A stretch of DNA of 64,000 nt, from positions 3,307,501-3,371,500 of the forward strand of contig NZ_CP060783.1 of assembly GCF_014489535.1 (NCBI RefSeq). The letters run 5' to 3'. Both the position numbers and the translations under genes were made by a program. The DNA comes from Diaphorobacter aerolatus. GTDB lineage: Bacteria > Pseudomonadota > Gammaproteobacteria > Burkholderiales > Burkholderiaceae_C. The notes below the pieces were generated by a model. That model worked only from the letters and a program-made list of their open reading frames with translations. It ran no database searches and was not told the DNA's origin. Positions 43,715 through 52,623 of this stretch are shown here, piece after piece (the first letter of the stretch is position 1; every line of letters starts with the position of its first letter).

Positions 43715-44317
43715 ATGATGACAACGACGACCACAGCAACAACGTATTCCGACGACGTGACCTTCGTGCTCGTGCCGGGTCTGCGCGATCATGTGGAGGA
43801 TCACTGGCAGACCCATCTGCAAAAGCAGCTCAAGCGCGCCGTGACCGTGCCACCGCTGGAACACGACAAGCTCAGCCGCGCGGCACGCGTGGGCGCGCTG
43901 GCGAAAACGCTCGCGGATGTGCAGGGTCCGGTGGTGCTGGTGGCGCACAGCGCGGGCGCGATCACCACCGTGCACTGGGCGCAGCAGGCGAGCCGCCCGA
44001 TACTAGGCGCCTTGCTGGCCACGCCGTCCAATCTGGACGAGCCACTGCCCGAAGGCTATCCCGCACTTTCTCAATTGCAGGCCCATGGCTGGACACCGGT
44101 TCCGCGTGCACGCCTGCCGTTTCCCGCCGTGCTGGCAGCGAGCCGCAATGACCCGCTGTCGCGCTTTGAGGCGTCGCAATCCTTCGCGAAGGATTGGGGC
44201 GCGCGCCTCGTCGATCTCGGCGAGGTGGGGCATCTCAATCCGGCCTCCGGCTATGGTCGCTGGGATGGCGTGCATGGATTGCTGCAGCCACTGACAGCCG
44301 GGCGGGTGAGCGCATGA
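43715..44317 (+). CDS. RBBP9/YdeN-family alpha/beta serine hydrolase
   Basis: 200 residues from ATG 43715, with ATG 43718 adjacent. The fold begins VTFVLVPGLRDHVEDHWQTH; the nucleophile elbow is VLVAHSAGAI; the acid Asp lies in AASRNDPLSRFEA and the His in GEVGHLNPASGYG. It probably hydrolyses an ester or amide intermediate. The stop overlaps the next start (ATGA). Confidence 0.85.
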   Translation: MMTTTTTATTYSDDVTFVLVPGLRDHVEDHWQTHLQKQLKRAVTVPPLEHDKLSRAARVGALAKTLADVQGPVVLVAHSAGAITTVHWAQQASRPILGALLATPSNLDEPLPEGYPALSQLQAHGWTPVPRARLPFPAVLAASRNDPLSRFEASQSFAKDWGARLVDLGEVGHLNPASGYGRWDGVHGLLQPLTAGRVSA

Positions 44318-44991
44318 CGATGACGATACCGCCATACGATCCGGGCGCTGCGGCAGCGAACGAGTTGCGCGTTGACTACTTTCTCGACGTGATCTGTCCA
44401 TGGTGCTGGATCGGCCTTCGCAACCTGCGCAGCGCCTTGCACACCTTGCAGACGCAACAGCCGCAGCTTGACGTGAAACTGCTGTGGCACGCGAGTTCAC
44501 TGCTGCCGCACATTCCGATGGACGGCGTGCCCTATCAGGCGTTCTACGATGCCCGCCTCGGCAGCCGCGAGGCGGTGCTTGCGCGCCGCGCGCAGGTGCA
44601 GGGCCACGCGGACACGGTGGGCATCCGGATCGCGTTCGATGCGATCGAGCGCTTTCCCAATTCGATGCTCGCCTGCGCGCTGGTCAACGCGGCGCAGGAG
44701 CAGTTGCATGCCGACGCGATGTTCGCGTTCCTGGAAAGCATCTACGACGCCTACTTCGTGCGCGGGCAGGATCTCGGCGACACCACGGTGCTCACGCAGC
44801 TTGCCGATGCACATGGCGTGACCGCGTCGCCCGAGGCCTTGCTGACCACCGGCATGCGCCAGGGCGCGCTGGCACCGGGCGGCGTGCCGCACTATGTGTT
44901 CAATCGCCGCATCCAGCGAACCGGAGCAGTGCCCGCGCCCGATTTGCTGGACGCGATGCAGGAAGCGCTGACCCACCGGGCAACAGCATGA
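44314..44991 (+). CDS. DsbA-family (FrnE-like) thiol oxidoreductase
   Basis: 225 residues from ATG 44314, overlapping the previous stop. Thioredoxin-like fold with active site CPWC at residues 28-31 and no signal peptide, so cytoplasmic as in FrnE/HCCA-isomerase-like members. It may be a glutathione-dependent isomerase or disulfide oxidoreductase acting on a pathway intermediate. The acyl-CoA ligase starts 17 bp downstream. Confidence 0.83.
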   Translation: MTMTIPPYDPGAAAANELRVDYFLDVICPWCWIGLRNLRSALHTLQTQQPQLDVKLLWHASSLLPHIPMDGVPYQAFYDARLGSREAVLARRAQVQGHADTVGIRIAFDAIERFPNSMLACALVNAAQEQLHADAMFAFLESIYDAYFVRGQDLGDTTVLTQLADAHGVTASPEALLTTGMRQGALAPGGVPHYVFNRRIQRTGAVPAPDLLDAMQEALTHRATA

Positions 44992-45007
44992 AGAAAGCCT
45001 TTTCAAA

Positions 45008-46666
45008 ATGACGAACTCCAACGCCTTGATCCTCGAGCCGACCGCGTCGGCCTACGCCTATCCGCTGCTGATCAAGCAGTTGCTGCTCAACGCCATGAGC
45101 CTGCACGGCGATCAGGAAATCACCTACCGTGGCGAGATGCGCTACAGGTTCCGCGATTTCCACCAGCGCATCGCGCAACTGGCGAACGCGTTGGGCGCGC
45201 TCGACGTGAAGCCCGGCACGACCGTGGCCGTCATGGACTGGGACAGCCATCGCTATCTCGAGTCGTACTTCGGCATCCCGATGATGGGCGCCACGCTGTT
45301 CACGGTGAATGTGCGGCTGTCTCCCGCGCAAATCCTCTACACGATGATCGATTCCGACGCCGAGGTGCTGCTCGTGCATACGGACTTCCTGCCCATCGTC
45401 GAACAGATCCGCGACCAGTTGCCGGGACTGCGCCACGTGGTGGTGCTGTCGGACGATGGCTCGGTGGCCGCCACCTCGCTTGCCCTTGCGGGCGAGTACG
45501 AGGCGCTGGTCACCAAGGCCGCGAGGCAGTACGACTTTGCCGATCTTGATGAGAACACCAAGGCCGTGACCTTCTACACCACCGGCACGACGGGTGACCC
45601 GAAGGGCGTGTGCTACAGCCACCGCCATATCGTGCTGCACGCCATGGCAACGGCGCTCAGCGTGTGTTCGCCCGGCGGCACCCAGCGCCTGTCCACCGCC
45701 GACGTCTACATGCCGATCACGCCCATGTTCCATGTGCTGGGCTGGGGCTTTCCCTACATCACCATCATGCTGGGCCTGCGCACCGTGCTGCCGGGGCGCT
45801 ATGTGCCCGAGGTATTGCTCAGGTTGCGCGAGACGGAAAAGGTGACGTTCTCGCACTGCGTGCCGACGATCTTGCAGATGCTGGTGACCGGCGCCGAGAA
45901 GACCGGGCAGGACCTCAGCGGCTGGAAGGTCATCATCGGCGGATCGGCGCTGCCGCCGGGGCTTTGCAAGGCAGCGCTCGACAAGGGAATGGATGTGTTC
46001 GCGGGCTACGGAATGTCCGAAACCGGCCCCGTGGTGTCGCTTGCGCTCACCCCGACGCGCAGCGCTCCGGCAAGCGCCGAGGAGGATCTCAAGCTGCGCT
46101 GCTCCACGGGTCGTCCGTCGCTGATGGTGGACTTCCGCGTGGTGGACGAGGACATGCGGGACGTGCCGCGCGACGGCGTGACGCGCGGCGAGATCGTGTT
46201 GCGATCCCCGTCGCTGACACCGCTGTATTTCAAGAAGCCCGAGGCATCGGAGGAGCTCTGGCGCGGCGGCTATCTGCACACGCAGGACATTGCGGTGATG
46301 TTTCCGGATGGCGTGGTGCAGATCGTGGATCGACTCAAGGATGTCATCAAGACCGGCGGTGAATGGGTGTCGTCGATCGAGGTCGAAGGGCTCATCACGC
46401 AGGTGCCCGGCGTGCATGAAGCCGCCGTGATCGGCGTGCCCGACGAGAAGTGGGGCGAGCGTCCGATGGCCTTCGTGGTGACCTGGGCCGACGTGGAGGC
46501 GGCCACGGTGCGCGAGCATCTGCTTGATCACGTGCGGGCCAGGCGGCTGAGCGCCTATGCCGTGCCCGAGATCGAGCGCATTCGCTTCGTGAAGGAAATT
46601 CCCAAGACCAGCGTCGGCAAGGTCAACAAGAAACAGCTTCGCGCCGCGCCGCCCGAAGCCGCGTAA
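45008..46666 (+). CDS. Acyl-CoA synthetase (AMP-forming), medium/long-chain type
   Basis: 552 residues. P-loop TFYTTGTTGDPKG, the motif MFHVLGWGFPY, GYGMSETGPVV, GGYLHTQDIAVMF, DRLKDVIKTGGEWVSSIEVE and the catalytic Lys region KTSVGKVNKKQLR are all present. It activates a carboxylate to the CoA thioester via an acyl-adenylate. Last gene of the operon, followed by a terminator. The frame is intact. Confidence 0.93.
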   Translation: MTNSNALILEPTASAYAYPLLIKQLLLNAMSLHGDQEITYRGEMRYRFRDFHQRIAQLANALGALDVKPGTTVAVMDWDSHRYLESYFGIPMMGATLFTVNVRLSPAQILYTMIDSDAEVLLVHTDFLPIVEQIRDQLPGLRHVVVLSDDGSVAATSLALAGEYEALVTKAARQYDFADLDENTKAVTFYTTGTTGDPKGVCYSHRHIVLHAMATALSVCSPGGTQRLSTADVYMPITPMFHVLGWGFPYITIMLGLRTVLPGRYVPEVLLRLRETEKVTFSHCVPTILQMLVTGAEKTGQDLSGWKVIIGGSALPPGLCKAALDKGMDVFAGYGMSETGPVVSLALTPTRSAPASAEEDLKLRCSTGRPSLMVDFRVVDEDMRDVPRDGVTRGEIVLRSPSLTPLYFKKPEASEELWRGGYLHTQDIAVMFPDGVVQIVDRLKDVIKTGGEWVSSIEVEGLITQVPGVHEAAVIGVPDEKWGERPMAFVVTWADVEAATVREHLLDHVRARRLSAYAVPEIERIRFVKEIPKTSVGKVNKKQLRAAPPEAA

Positions 46667-46698
46667 CTCAAGGGATTCCTGCGAGCGACTCGCGTAGG

Positions 46699-46733
46699 GC
46701 CTGCCGGTGAGCGATCCGGCAGGCTCTTTTTTT
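46699..46733 (+). terminator. Rho-independent terminator after the acyl-CoA ligase
   Basis: A 9-bp perfect stem GCCTGCCGG/CCGGCAGGC with an 8-base loop and a TCTTTTTTT tail. Confidence 0.92.
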
Positions 46734-46769
46734 GGCCAATTTGGGGCCATGTCATGGGAATCCCCTAGT

Positions 46770-46807
46770 GGCGCAAATAGAGAAATCAATGGCGTCAAAA
46801 GCGGAAA
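46770..46807 (+). promoter_or_regulatory. Paired AraC-type operator C (porin promoter)
   Basis: Direct repeats 21 bp apart: GGCGCAAATAGAGAAAT (46770-46786, near perfect) and GGCGTCAAAAGCGGAAA (46791-46807). About 130-150 bp before the porin start. Confidence 0.65.
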
Positions 46808-46938
46808 TAAAAAAACGCCTCGACATGACACTGCCATTCACGTTGCAACGTCGATAGCCAAAAAATTGGAACAAACGTTGAACGCATTGCGGACGAAAGC
46901 AGATCCGCAAGACCCCACGAATGAATTCAGGAGACAAC

Positions 46939-48180
46939 TTGAAAACACAACAACATCACTGGATGGGCCGGTTGGGCGCCTTCGCCTTCGCCTTCGCCCT
47001 TGCCGTGGCCGCGTTGCCGGCGGGTGCGCAAAGCCGCGTGACCATCACGGGCTCCATGGACGTTGGCATTCTCAGCATGTCCAACTACAGCAAGGGCATC
47101 GGCTACCTGCCGACCACCACCGCATACGAAGGCTCCGACGTGCGTGTGAAGGACGGCGGCCTTGGCTCCAGCAACCTGGGTTTCAAGGGAGTCGAAGACC
47201 TTGGTGGCGGCCTCAAGGCCACATTCCACGTGCAGGGCAATCTGAATCTCGCCAATGGAAATGCGGGCGGCCCGAATTCAAGCGCGACGACGTCGCAGTT
47301 CAACCAGATGTCGACCGTCGGCCTTGCAGGCGGTTTTGGCGAGATCAAACTGGGTCGCCAGTTCTCTCCCGCGGCTTGGGCGATGATGCATACCGACGTG
47401 CGCGGCATGCGCTATTTCGGCTCCGCGCTCACGGCGCTGGTGTCCATGAATGCGGCGAGCAAGTCGTGGATCGGTAATAACTCCAACGTCGCGTTTGGAA
47501 CCATCTACGACGACAACACCATTGTCTACACCACACCGGTGTGGAACAACCTGAAGCTCGACTTTGCGTACTCGTTCGGCGAAGGCGGTGGCAAGGCCCA
47601 TTCGCAGCAGGCCGTGACCGCGCTCTACACCAAGGACGGACTCAAGCTCTCTGCCCTGTATTACAACGGATACGGCAACAACTACGGCACGGCGCTGGCG
47701 CTCTATACCGCCGCAGCCAAGGGCGACGCGGCGGCGGGCGCGCGGGCAGCGGCAGCGTCAGGTTTCTCGCCCACCGCGAACACCAACCGGCTGTATTCGC
47801 TCGGTGCGCTCTACAACTGGGGTGCCTACACGGTGGGCGGGCAGTACTACGCGGCGCGCAACCCATCGCATGCCGTGATGCCCGGCGGGTCCGACAGCCT
47901 GGACATGATGAATGTCGGGGTCGGCTGGAAGCCCACGGCGCAGATCAACCTGCTGGCAGGCTACTACTACGTCAAGGACAACAAGAACGCGGGCCACAAG
48001 TCAACGCAACTGGTGGTGGGCGCGGAATACATGCTTTCCAAGCGTACCTGGTTGTATCTGCAAGGCGCGCACGTGACCAACAAGGGCGACAACATGGCAA
48101 TGAGCCCGATGTATGCAACGCCGGTCGCGGCCGACAAGAACGTGCATGCGGTTATGACGGGCGTGCGTCACACGTTCTGA
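46939..48180 (+). CDS. Outer-membrane porin (Gram-negative Porin_4 type)
   Basis: 413 residues from TTG 46939, four to five bases after AGGAGA; an in-frame ATG at 46921 would add six residues but lacks a ribosome-binding site. The signal peptide (FAFAFALAVAALPAGAQS) contains a (TTCGCC)3 DNA repeat. The barrel begins RVTITGSMDVGIL and ends HAVMTGVRHTF, with terminal Phe. It carries an AraC-type operator upstream, so it is probably the outer-membrane route for the cluster's substrate. Confidence 0.9.
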   Translation: MKTQQHHWMGRLGAFAFAFALAVAALPAGAQSRVTITGSMDVGILSMSNYSKGIGYLPTTTAYEGSDVRVKDGGLGSSNLGFKGVEDLGGGLKATFHVQGNLNLANGNAGGPNSSATTSQFNQMSTVGLAGGFGEIKLGRQFSPAAWAMMHTDVRGMRYFGSALTALVSMNAASKSWIGNNSNVAFGTIYDDNTIVYTTPVWNNLKLDFAYSFGEGGGKAHSQQAVTALYTKDGLKLSALYYNGYGNNYGTALALYTAAAKGDAAAGARAAAASGFSPTANTNRLYSLGALYNWGAYTVGGQYYAARNPSHAVMPGGSDSLDMMNVGVGWKPTAQINLLAGYYYVKDNKNAGHKSTQLVVGAEYMLSKRTWLYLQGAHVTNKGDNMAMSPMYATPVAADKNVHAVMTGVRHTF

Positions 48181-48295
48181 CAGCACTTCATCGTGCTGCT
48201 TCGCACAATCCGGAAATGAACCATCATGCCGTCAGTGCTGCCTTGATGAGGCAGCCGGGCGAATGGTCTGAATCCCCAACGGGATGGAGCTTTCA

Positions 48296-49660
48296 ATGAT
48301 TACCACGAGCGCAAACGACGACACGAACGCACGCACGGACTACAGCGTCAGTCGTGCCCGGGCATGGTTTGGTTTTGCAATGATCTTTCTGCTGATGATG
48401 TCGGACTACATCGACCGGCAGATCATTGTTTCGCTTTTCCCGCATTTGAAGGAGGAGTGGGGCCTGTCCGATAAGCAGCTCGGGGGACTGGTTTCGGTGA
48501 TCTCGGTCGTCGTCGCGCTCGGCAGCATTCCCGTGGCCATGCTGGCCGACCGCTTTGGCCGGGTGAAAAGCATTTTCGTGATGGCGTCGATCTGGAGCTG
48601 CGCCACCATCGCCTGCATGTTCGCGCGCAGCTATGGACAGTTGTTTGCGGCGCGTGCCGTCGTGGGTCTGGGCGAGACGGGCTATGGCTCGGTCGGCTCG
48701 GCGCTCATCAGCGCGCTCTTTCCCAAGCGCCTGCATGCCACGCTGCTGGGCGCGTTCTTCGGCGCAAGTTCGGTGGGGGCGGTGCTTGGCGTAGTGCTCG
48801 GCGGCGTGATTGCCGATCATTGGGGATGGCGTGCCGCATTTGGCGCGGTGGGATTCCCGGGAATGATCATGGCGCTGCTGTTTCTGCTGGTGCCGGACTA
48901 CAAGAATGTGATTGTGAAGATCGCACCCACCGTGGACAGCGGCGGACCCGGGGCGCATCTTTCGCGCATGTTCAAGACGCTGAGCCGTGGCCCGACGATG
49001 TGGGTTCTCTGCATTGCAGGCTCGTTCCAGATGATCGTGGTGTCGGCCATGTGGTCGTGGATGCCCAGCTTCTTCAACCGTTACCACGGCATGCCGACGG
49101 CCACTGCCGCCAAGTACGCAGCCGTGCTGGTGCTGATGGGTGCGTTCGGCGCGCTGTTCTGGGGCTGGGTCGCAGATCGCGTTGGCCGACAGCGCGGCGC
49201 CAACAAGCTGTTGTTGCTCAGCATGACAACGGTGCTCACGGCGTTGCTGTTCATCACCGCCTTCACGGCCCCGATGGGCCAGACCGCCCAATTCATCCTG
49301 ATCCTGGCCGGTGGGTCGATGATGACCTGCACCGTCGGTGTCTCGGTCAGCGCGATTCTGGACGTGACGCATCCGGGCCTGCGTTCCACCGGCGCCGCCG
49401 TGCATGCCTTTGCGATCAACCTGTTCGGCCTGGCCGTGGGGCCATTCCTTGGCGGTGTCATCTCCGACCATTGGGGCTTGCAGACCGCCCTCTCGGTGAT
49501 TCCGGCGGCGGGCTTTCTGGCATCGATCTTTTACTGGAGGGCGTCGCGCTCCTATGAGGCGGACGCGCGTATGGCGGCGGAACTGGTACGCGGCGCCGAG
49601 GTGCAAGCCGCCGCGCAAAGGGATGTCGACCTTGGCAATCTTCCGAAGGCGCAAGCTTGA
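48296..49660 (+). CDS. Major facilitator superfamily transporter
   Basis: 454 residues from ATG 48296, after GGAG at 48286. About 12 membrane segments, with the MFS loop motif MLADRFGRVKSIFV after TM2 and a DYIDRQ motif in TM1, as in organic-acid/aromatic-acid symporters. A likely inner-membrane importer for the same substrate as the upstream porin. Followed by a strong terminator. Confidence 0.9.
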   Translation: MITTSANDDTNARTDYSVSRARAWFGFAMIFLLMMSDYIDRQIIVSLFPHLKEEWGLSDKQLGGLVSVISVVVALGSIPVAMLADRFGRVKSIFVMASIWSCATIACMFARSYGQLFAARAVVGLGETGYGSVGSALISALFPKRLHATLLGAFFGASSVGAVLGVVLGGVIADHWGWRAAFGAVGFPGMIMALLFLLVPDYKNVIVKIAPTVDSGGPGAHLSRMFKTLSRGPTMWVLCIAGSFQMIVVSAMWSWMPSFFNRYHGMPTATAAKYAAVLVLMGAFGALFWGWVADRVGRQRGANKLLLLSMTTVLTALLFITAFTAPMGQTAQFILILAGGSMMTCTVGVSVSAILDVTHPGLRSTGAAVHAFAINLFGLAVGPFLGGVISDHWGLQTALSVIPAAGFLASIFYWRASRSYEADARMAAELVRGAEVQAAAQRDVDLGNLPKAQA

Positions 49661-49698
49661 AGCTTGACTGACTCGTTCAACCGGTTGTGAATGAAAGA

Positions 49699-49731
49699 AG
49701 CGCCGCAGTTTGATCTGCGGCGCTTTTTTTC
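49699..49731 (+). terminator. Rho-independent terminator after the MFS gene
   Basis: A 10-bp perfect stem AGCGCCGCAG/CTGCGGCGCT, 6-base loop, followed by TTTTTTC. Confidence 0.93.
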
Positions 49732-49813
49732 TGAGGAAGGATGGACTTTGAACCGCGCTACCCTAGCAGCATCGGCGCGCCAATGCCGCTAATGTTTGGA
49801 CCGTGCGGGCTCC

Positions 49814-50872
49814 TCAAGCCACCTTGCGCAGAAAGCCTTGCTGGGCGCCGTTGCGATTGGGCGCGAAGCCGTTCTTTTCAAGCGATTCTTCGACCGTGTC
49901 GTAGAACACGCCGATCTGACACATTTCGCGGGCCTGCTGCGGTGTGGCGATAGGGCGGCTGCACTCTTTGGAAATCCGCACGAGTTGTTCGATCTGCTCG
50001 ACCGTGCCCATCTTTTTGGTGCGTGTCTGGTTCCAGAGGTTGTCTTCGGTGCCGCAACGCACATGCAGACCCATGGCGATGCCGATCATGTTGATCGGCA
50101 GCACATTGAGCACGGAGGCCTCGACGGTCAGGATCGCGCCATCCGGAACGGCACGCACGAAGTTGGCCAGGCTGTAGATGCTCGGCGCGTCCATGCCGCC
50201 GCCGATGGCCACCCAGTTCATCACCAGCGGACCCTTGTAGATGCCGCGTCGCATCAGGCGTTCCACGGATTCGAAGCTGTTGATGTTGTAGCACTGGAAC
50301 GCGCTCTGGATGCCCGCCGCGGTCAGGCGGCGAATGTGTTCCTCGGCCCAGCCCGGCTGCGCGGGCACGGTCATTTCCTTGTAGGCGTTGAACACGGCAG
50401 GATCTTCCATCGACGTGCCCTTGATGTCACGCGCGTCGAACTGCTCGAGGATGTTCATCTGCGAGGTGTTGATCGTCACCGTCACCTGATCGGGCTTGGG
50501 ATCGAGTTCGGCCAGCATGTGGCGCGTGTCGTCGGACAGCCACTTGGCGGCGGCGCCGTCGGTTTCGGGTGCGAAGCTGATCGAGCCGCCGACCTGAATG
50601 ATCATCTCGGGAACGCGTGCGCGCACACCGGCGATCAACTCATTGAATTTGGACAGTCGCTTGCTGCCGCGACCGTCGAGTTCGCGCACGTGCAGGTGCA
50701 GTACCTGAGCGCCCGCGTTGTAGCAATCCACCGCCTTTTGAATCTGCTCTTCCATCGTTACGGCGATCTCGCCGGGGAAGTCGTCAGGCATCCACGATGG
50801 CGCGTAAGGCGCGGCGGTGATGATCAATGGTTGCTGGTTTTCGGGGAACAGGTGGCCGTCGAGGAAGTTCAT
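49814..50872 (-). CDS. Beta-keto acid cleavage enzyme (BKACE, DUF849)
   Basis: 352 residues from ATG 50872. TIM-barrel family of 3-keto-5-aminohexanoate cleavage enzymes. The Zn-binding His-x-His is in VLHLHVRELDGRG, and the C-terminal Glu in HVRCGTEDNLWNQTRTK. Known members cleave a beta-keto acid with acetyl-CoA to give acetoacetate and a new CoA ester. A beta-keto acid or its CoA-linked product as a pathway intermediate would fit the neighbouring ligase. It is divergent from the second araC gene. Confidence 0.88.
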   Translation of the reverse strand: MNFLDGHLFPENQQPLIITAAPYAPSWMPDDFPGEIAVTMEEQIQKAVDCYNAGAQVLHLHVRELDGRGSKRLSKFNELIAGVRARVPEMIIQVGGSISFAPETDGAAAKWLSDDTRHMLAELDPKPDQVTVTINTSQMNILEQFDARDIKGTSMEDPAVFNAYKEMTVPAQPGWAEEHIRRLTAAGIQSAFQCYNINSFESVERLMRRGIYKGPLVMNWVAIGGGMDAPSIYSLANFVRAVPDGAILTVEASVLNVLPINMIGIAMGLHVRCGTEDNLWNQTRTKKMGTVEQIEQLVRISKECSRPIATPQQAREMCQIGVFYDTVEESLEKNGFAPNRNGAQQGFLRKVA

Positions 50873-50956
50873 GGTGTGCCTTTGTTTCAAAGTGGGAGCG
50901 CAATGGAAGAGGGCCCCTGGAGCGAAATGTAGGTACGCAGAAGGGAAAACGCTTGA

Positions 50957-50990
50957 CCATTTGGGACACTGATTTATCCTGTCGGGACAC
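50957..50990 (+). promoter_or_regulatory. 21-bp-spaced direct repeat upstream of the second araC gene
   Basis: GGGACAC at 50963-50969 and again at 50984-50990, exactly 21 bp apart, each preceded by CC and a conserved T. A 10-mer AAGGGAAAAC also recurs at 50941 and 50992. Likely the site of this AraC protein in the BKACE/araC divergent promoter. Confidence 0.5.
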
Positions 50991-51005
50991 CAAGGGAAAA
51001 CCTCT

Positions 51006-52007
51006 ATGACCGCCCTGATGCGCAGCGCAAGCCTCACTCACTACGCCGATCTCGCGGAGAGCGTGGGCCTTGTGCCGCATGAAATGCTGGCGGCGGTGGG
51101 CCTTCCGCGTTCGTGCTTTGACAGCACCGAGCTGCGCATACCGGCGGCGGCGGTGATGCGGCTCATGGAGCTTTCGGCCGAGATGTCGGGCGAAGAATCG
51201 TTCGGGCTGCGGCTCTCGGTCACGCGGCGGCTTTCATCCTTCGGGCTGGTCGGCATGCTTGCGCGCGACGAGCCGACCTTGCGGCAGGCGCTTGACACGC
51301 TCACGCGTTATCTCTATCTGCACAACGAGAGCCTGACAACGAAAATTCACGAATATGACGGCGTGGCCGTGATAGAGCAGTTGCTGCTGCCTTCCGTAGG
51401 TGCTGGCAGGCAATCGGTCGAGCTCGCGTTGGGCGCGCTCTATCACACGCTGTGCCTTGCGCTCGGCAAGGACTGGCAGCCGCGCAGCGTGAGCTTCATG
51501 CATCCGGCACCGGCGAGTCTTACCTGGCACCGCAGCATCCTCGGCGGCAATCTGCTGTTTTCGCAGGACTACAACGGCATCGCACTGGCCTCGTCCGACA
51601 TGGACGCGGCGCTGCACTTTGCCGATCCCGCGATGCGCCAGCAAACGCGTCAACTCGCGCGCGAGGATCTGGCCGCGCACACCCTCAGGTTCCGCGACGA
51701 GGTCGAGCAACTCATCATCGCCTTGCTGCCCACCGGCCGTTGCAGCGCAGACCAGGTCGCGGCGCATCTCGGTGTCGACCGTCGCACGGTGCACCGCAGG
51801 TTGACGGCGCAGGGCACGACCTTCATCCAACTGCTCAACGAAATCAGGGCCGAGCAGGCACAGCGCCTGATGGGCTACGGTGACCGCACACTGACCGACG
51901 TTGCCGCGCAACTCGGGTTCAGCAGTCTGAGCGCGTTTTCGAGATGGCGGCAGGGGCGATGGACCGCCGCCCAGGCCACCCGGAATTCCGCTTCAATTCG
52001 CGGATGA
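51006..52007 (+). CDS. AraC-family transcriptional regulator
   Basis: 333 residues. An N-terminal arabinose-binding-like domain (YADLAESVGLVPHEMLAAVG, FGLVGMLARDEPTLRQALDT) precedes a C-terminal double HTH (CSADQVAAHLGVDRRTVHRR, TLTDVAAQLGFSSLSAFSRW). The last helix region (RQGRWTAAQATRN) is slightly shorter than usual. Same architecture as the AraC protein at 40395 but a different operator. It probably controls the divergent BKACE gene. Confidence 0.88.
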   Translation: MTALMRSASLTHYADLAESVGLVPHEMLAAVGLPRSCFDSTELRIPAAAVMRLMELSAEMSGEESFGLRLSVTRRLSSFGLVGMLARDEPTLRQALDTLTRYLYLHNESLTTKIHEYDGVAVIEQLLLPSVGAGRQSVELALGALYHTLCLALGKDWQPRSVSFMHPAPASLTWHRSILGGNLLFSQDYNGIALASSDMDAALHFADPAMRQQTRQLAREDLAAHTLRFRDEVEQLIIALLPTGRCSADQVAAHLGVDRRTVHRRLTAQGTTFIQLLNEIRAEQAQRLMGYGDRTLTDVAAQLGFSSLSAFSRWRQGRWTAAQATRNSASIRG

Positions 52008-52198
52008 TGCGGCGTTCGGGCTGGACAAGGCCAATCTGCGCTGAGATTGACAAAGAACGCGTCGAGCGGCAACGCCTTTTGTTCGGCGTTTTCATCCCGG
52101 GGAAACGGGCATATAAAATTCCCGCCAGCGCCGCAGGCCCGTTCTCGCGCTCCGCGTGTGCTGACATTGCGTTTTTTTGCCCCTATCTTCAATCCCTG

Positions 52199-52474
52199 AT
52201 GACTACATACAAAGAACTTCTGGCCCAGAAAGAGGCACTCGACAAGCAGATTGCCGACGCCATGAAAACCGAATCCAAGTCCGCGCTTGCCACCGTGCAT
52301 GCGCTGATTGCCGAGTTCGGATTCACGGCCCAACAAGTGTTTCCCTGGAAGCCCGCCGGTGTGAAGGCCCCCGCCAAGTACCGCGATCCCGACAGCGGAG
52401 CCACGTGGAGTGGCCGTGGCAAGCCGCCAAAGTGGATTGCGGACAAGGACCGTGGGCAGTTCGAAATCCAGTGA
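52199..52474 (+). CDS. H-NS-family nucleoid-associated protein
   Basis: 91 residues from ATG 52199. A short N-terminal helical oligomerisation part (YKELLAQKEALDKQIADAMK) and the C-terminal DNA-binding core KYRDPDSGATWSGRGKPPKW. The family silences AT-rich, often acquired DNA. It has its own terminator, so it is probably monocistronic. Confidence 0.93.
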   Translation: MTTYKELLAQKEALDKQIADAMKTESKSALATVHALIAEFGFTAQQVFPWKPAGVKAPAKYRDPDSGATWSGRGKPPKWIADKDRGQFEIQ

Positions 52475-52493
52475 TGTGAGTGACGAACGAATC

Positions 52494-52530
52494 GCAGCCA
52501 GGCAGCCGAACGCTGTCTGGCTGCTTTTTT
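52494..52530 (+). terminator. Rho-independent terminator after the H-NS gene
   Basis: Stem GCAGCCAGGCAG/CTGTCTGGCTGC with one G-T pair and a short loop, followed by TTTTTT. Confidence 0.92.
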
Positions 52531-52623
52531 GTATCTGGCCCGCCGTCTGACGCTTGAATGAAGACGTCGTGGGAATGACGTTCATGTCACACGAAACACA
52601 GCTATTTCCAATACAGTATTCCA

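Noticed and set aside
41799..43742. A 647-codon minus-strand frame opposite the quinone oxidoreductase and dioxygenase genes
   Set aside because: The plus-strand genes have clear motifs; the minus frame shows no domain.
51900..52007. Possible frameshift at the 3' end of the second araC gene
   Set aside because: The final residues (RWRQGRWTAAQATRN) still resemble an AraC C-terminus and neither other frame gives a better one.
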